Position numbers and translations under genes: made by a program. The notes under the pieces are model-generated. The model did no database searches. It was not told the DNA's origin and saw only the letters and a list, made by a program, of their open reading frames with translations. Positions 21,977-24,000 of a stretch of 24,000 nucleotides of DNA are shown piece after piece (position 1 is the first letter of the stretch; every line of letters begins with the position of its first letter). Source of the DNA: Thermodesulfatator atlanticus (GTDB taxonomy: Bacteria > Desulfobacterota > Thermodesulfobacteria > Thermodesulfobacteriales > Thermodesulfatatoraceae); assembly GCA_011321895.1 (NCBI GenBank), contig DROK01000256.1, forward strand, positions 1 to 24,000, written 5' to 3'.

Positions 21977-22807
21977 TTAGGGCTGCGGTTTGATCAGTTC
22001 TTTCCACCACTCCGGGAGAGTAAAAGAGGCTTCGTGTATCTGGGGATTGTAATAACGCCCCCAGAAGTCCCGTTTGGGCTTTCGGGCGGAAGTACCGTCT
22101 TTACTACCCAGGATAAAGGCTATTTCGTCACCGTAACAGGGTACAGGAGCTCTTAAGATTTCGATTTTGGGAAAGGCCTTCTGGGCCCTGAAATAGGCCA
22201 TGGGCAAGGTTTCAGGAAAGAAACGGGGGATGCTCGCCTGTTGAATAAAACGACCTTTAGGTTTAAGGATGCGGAAAAGGTTCTGGTAGAAAGTTTCGGT
22301 GTAAAGGGCCTTAGCCGGGCCTATGGGGTCGGTGCAGTCGATAATAATCAGGTCAAAGCTTTCTTCTGGAGCGGAGGCCACAAATTGGGCCCCGTCTTCT
22401 ATCCGGAATTCCACCCTGGGATCTTCGTAATTGCCGGCCAAATCGGAGAGATATTTCTGGCAGGCCTTAAAGACCTCTTCGTCTATTTCGAGCTGCAAAA
22501 TACGTTCTATTTCTTTTATTTTTTGTAACTCACGGATTACTCCCCCGTCTCCTCCCCCGATGACCAGCACTTCTCGCGGGGCCTCTTCCAGGGAAGCGGC
22601 CGGGCAAAAGACAATGGTCTCGTGGTAAATAAACTCGTCTCTTTCGGTAAACTGGGTAATCCCGTCTAAGACGAGAAAACGCCCCCAGAGAGGATTTTTA
22701 AAGATTAAGAGGTGCTGATGAGGGGTACGTTTCTCGTAAACGGGGACAACGTGATACCCGTGCGCGTAATACGGCGTGATTTTTTCGAACCACCAGTAGC
22801 GAGTCAA
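21977..22807 (-). CDS. speE: Aminopropyltransferase (spermidine synthase family)
   Basis: A 276-aa cytosolic enzyme of the polyamine synthase family, which moves an aminopropyl group from decarboxylated AdoMet to a diamine. The N-terminal beta domain has LVLDGITQFTERDEFIYHE (about 46-63). The Rossmann domain has GGGDGGVIREL (84-94), the acidic LEIDEEV (106-112), and the catalytic pair D157/D160 in IIIDCTDPIGPA. The usual substrate loop (PTYPSGLWSF or similar) is replaced by PCYGDEIAF, so diamine preference is uncertain. The start is TTG at 22807, overlapping the speD stop as TTGA with GGAGG five bases upstream. This tight coupling links it to the speD homologue. Confidence 0.9.
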   Translation of the reverse strand: MTRYWWFEKITPYYAHGYHVVPVYEKRTPHQHLLIFKNPLWGRFLVLDGITQFTERDEFIYHETIVFCPAASLEEAPREVLVIGGGDGGVIRELQKIKEIERILQLEIDEEVFKACQKYLSDLAGNYEDPRVEFRIEDGAQFVASAPEESFDLIIIDCTDPIGPAKALYTETFYQNLFRILKPKGRFIQQASIPRFFPETLPMAYFRAQKAFPKIEILRAPVPCYGDEIAFILGSKDGTSARKPKRDFWGRYYNPQIHEASFTLPEWWKELIKPQP

Positions 22808-23232
22808 GTTTCCTCCATTTCGATGAGTTGTCCTCTTTTCATCTCCAGGGCGTGGATATAATGGGGTTTGAAGGCCTCTTTTAGTCGTTCGAACACCTGG
22901 TAGGCACCTTCCTGAGAGCCAGCAAAGATATCCACCGCAGCGTACCCGTTCTCCGGCCAGGTATGGATAAAAATATGGGCGTCTCCAAAGGTGGCCTTGG
23001 CCGAGACCCCGTAAGGAGAAAATTGATAGCTAATTACTTCCCCCTCTTCCCATGAACCGCTTCCCGCGTACCGCAAGGCGCGTTCTACCTCTTTGGCGTC
23101 GGCCAGAACGGCAAAAGGAGCTTGCCACATTTCTACCAAGAGGTGGGTGGAAACAAAATCACAACTCCTGGCCCTCTGGGCCTCCTGGGCGGGAAACTTT
23201 TCAATCTGGCAGATCGGAGCAGGTGCACGCAT
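22804..23232 (-). CDS. speD: SpeD-like AdoMet decarboxylase homologue lacking the pyruvoyl serine (predicted pseudoenzyme)
   Basis: A 142-aa protein clearly in the prokaryotic AdoMet decarboxylase family: THLLVEMW (29-36), FSPYGVS (71-77), HIFIHTWPENGYAAVDIF (86-103) and a C-terminal ferredoxin-like end. In active enzymes the motif reads ESHL.IHTWPE...DvFTCG; the serine self-cleaves to form pyruvoyl and the cysteine is a catalytic acid. Here it reads GDAHIFIHTWPE...DIFAGS: serine is A85 and cysteine is G105, while His (H90) and the upstream Ser (S77) remain. No serine is near the cleavage point, so self-maturation should fail. The N terminus has about 25 extra residues with two cysteines. ATG 23232 follows GGAGGTG; GTG 23238 overlaps that site. 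It is coupled to speE by TTGA. Confidence 0.88.
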   Translation of the reverse strand: MRAPAPICQIEKFPAQEAQRARSCDFVSTHLLVEMWQAPFAVLADAKEVERALRYAGSGSWEEGEVISYQFSPYGVSAKATFGDAHIFIHTWPENGYAAVDIFAGSQEGAYQVFERLKEAFKPHYIHALEMKRGQLIEMEET

Positions 23233-23314
23233 TTTCACCTCCCCCCAGGCAGTCGCCCGGTTCTCAAAAAATTTTAAAGGCCCCCAGAGTTACCAGGAGC
23301 CCATCATAAAAAAA

Positions 23315-23391
23315 TGGTCGGGACGGGCGGATTTGAACCGCCGACCCCCTACACCCCAAGCAGGTGCGCTGCCAGGCTGCGCCACGTCCCG
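23315..23391 (-). tRNA. tRNA-Pro(GGG)
   Basis: A 77-base cloverleaf on the minus strand with encoded CCA. The acceptor stem CGGGACG pairs with CGTCCCG, the D arm is GCGC...GCGC, the anticodon stem is CCTGC/GTAGG with loop TTGGGGT (anticodon GGG), and the T arm is GGCGG-TTCAAAT-CCGCC. The discriminator is A. A T7 stretch directly after CCA may end transcription. The gene lies 83 bp upstream of the speD homologue on the same strand. Confidence 0.95.
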
Positions 23392-23413
23392 CTGCGTCCC
23401 GAACCCGTCAAAA

Positions 23414-23442
23414 TCTATATCCACGACTATAAAGGTTGTCAA
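23414..23442 (-). promoter_or_regulatory. Sigma70-type promoter of tRNA-Pro
   Basis: On the minus strand: -35 TTGACA (23437-23442, perfect), 17-bp spacer, -10 TATAGA (23414-23419, 4/6). It would start about 15 bases before the mature tRNA 5' end. The perfect -35 and spacing suit a stable-RNA promoter. Confidence 0.7.
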
Positions 23443-23617
23443 GACACTTAACCTTATTCCAAACCTGAGTCTTCGACCCTTAACAAATCGGGAACAAGTT
23501 TTTTGGTACTTGATTTTTTGGTACTTGACAGGTGGGGGTGGAGGGCGTAATTTTGTGGAAGCCTTTTGGAAACGCTCTTTATTAAGGTAGAATTTATCAG
23601 CTCTGGCGAGAGAGGGC
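23443..23617. other. Region between divergent tRNA-Pro and rRNA promoters, with a tandem 15-bp repeat
   Basis: No gene is visible. TTTTTTGGTACTTGA occurs twice head to tail (23499-23513 and 23514-23528). The second copy runs into TTGACA (23525-23530), a perfect -35 hexamer whose best -10 (TAATTT, 23548-23553) is poor. This may be an upstream rRNA promoter or activator sites. Confidence 0.45.
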
Positions 23618-23645
23618 TTGACAGTAGATTTTTGTGTGTTATATT
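23618..23645 (+). promoter_or_regulatory. rRNA operon promoter
   Basis: -35 TTGACA (23618-23623, perfect), 16-bp spacer, -10 TATATT (23640-23645, 5/6), about 118 bases before the mature 16S start. The position and strength fit the main rrn promoter. Confidence 0.8.
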
Positions 23646-23651
23646 GGAAGT

Positions 23652-23762
23652 TGCTCTTTGGGGCTGATCTTTGAAAACTGAATAGCGACGGCAGGCAGGC
23701 CTCCGTATTTGAGGAAGCCTTGCCGGCTTGGAGTTTAGTGGTTTCGAGCCGGGTTTTTGGTT
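23652..23762 (+). promoter_or_regulatory. rRNA leader with boxA antitermination site and processing stem
   Basis: TGCTCTTT at 23652-23659 equals the boxA core that loads the Nus antitermination complex. A second boxA-like phrase, TGATCTTTGAAAACTGAATA, follows at 23665-23684, as seen before many bacterial 16S genes. GGCAGGCCTC and GAGGAAGCCTTGCC (about 23695-23724) form an imperfect leader hairpin. Confidence 0.7.

Positions 23763-24000
<238 letters not shown>

Overview
The window reads as ordinary, gene-dense chromosome from a thermophilic, Gram-negative, flagellated bacterium. The 16S rRNA start, the codon use, the DVU0524-FlgM pair and the lipoprotein and two-component genes fit Desulfobacterota in the broad sense, most likely a Thermodesulfobacteria-type organism (Thermodesulfatator / Thermosulfurimonas / Caldimicrobium-like). 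This placement is inferred from familiarity, not from a search. No prophage, transposase, CRISPR array or defence island is visible.

Layout. 1-3941 (minus): a probable operon of secreted OB-like protein, sensor kinase, sigma54-dependent response regulator and a cysteine synthase cut by the window edge. 3942-4476: a gene-free stretch with a short dyad, a 141-bp REP/MITE-like nest of inverted repeats and a sigma54-like promoter. 4477-9939 (plus): glycine-zipper lipoprotein, xerC-hslV-hslU, a radical SAM protein and an ErfK/YbiS-type L,D-transpeptidase. 9944-10282 (minus): an alanine-zipper lipoprotein ending in Arg-Lys, like Braun's lipoprotein. 10371-12433 (plus): a second radical SAM protein, translationally coupled to a LPS-kinase-like protein. 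12411-13384: a possible small minus-strand gene, then DVU0524-like gene, flgM and a strong terminator. 13447-14866 (plus): acylphosphatase and a PepT-like M20 peptidase. 14832-18973 (minus): polyprenyl diphosphate synthase, LivK-type binding protein, HAD phosphatase and an orphan sensor kinase. 19087-21975 (plus): argG, fsa and an AT-rich M48 lipoprotein. 21977-23391 (minus): speE, a speD homologue and tRNA-Pro(GGG). 23618-24000 (plus): rRNA promoter, leader and the start of 16S rRNA.

How the genes may work together. XerC-HslV-HslU is the classical chromosome-dimer resolution plus ATP-dependent protease cluster. The L,D-transpeptidase and the convergent Lpp-like lipoprotein could form an outer-membrane-to-peptidoglycan tether. 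FlgM and its DVU0524 partner would hold the flagellar sigma factor in check. The sensor kinase and its sigma54 activator sit beside a sigma54-like promoter in front of an envelope lipoprotein gene.

The most surprising observation is the speD homologue beside speE. It keeps the AdoMet decarboxylase fold signature, but the serine that becomes the pyruvoyl cofactor is alanine and the catalytic cysteine is glycine. It therefore looks like a pseudoenzyme or a protein with a new role. The second most interesting is the LDT/Lpp-like pair.
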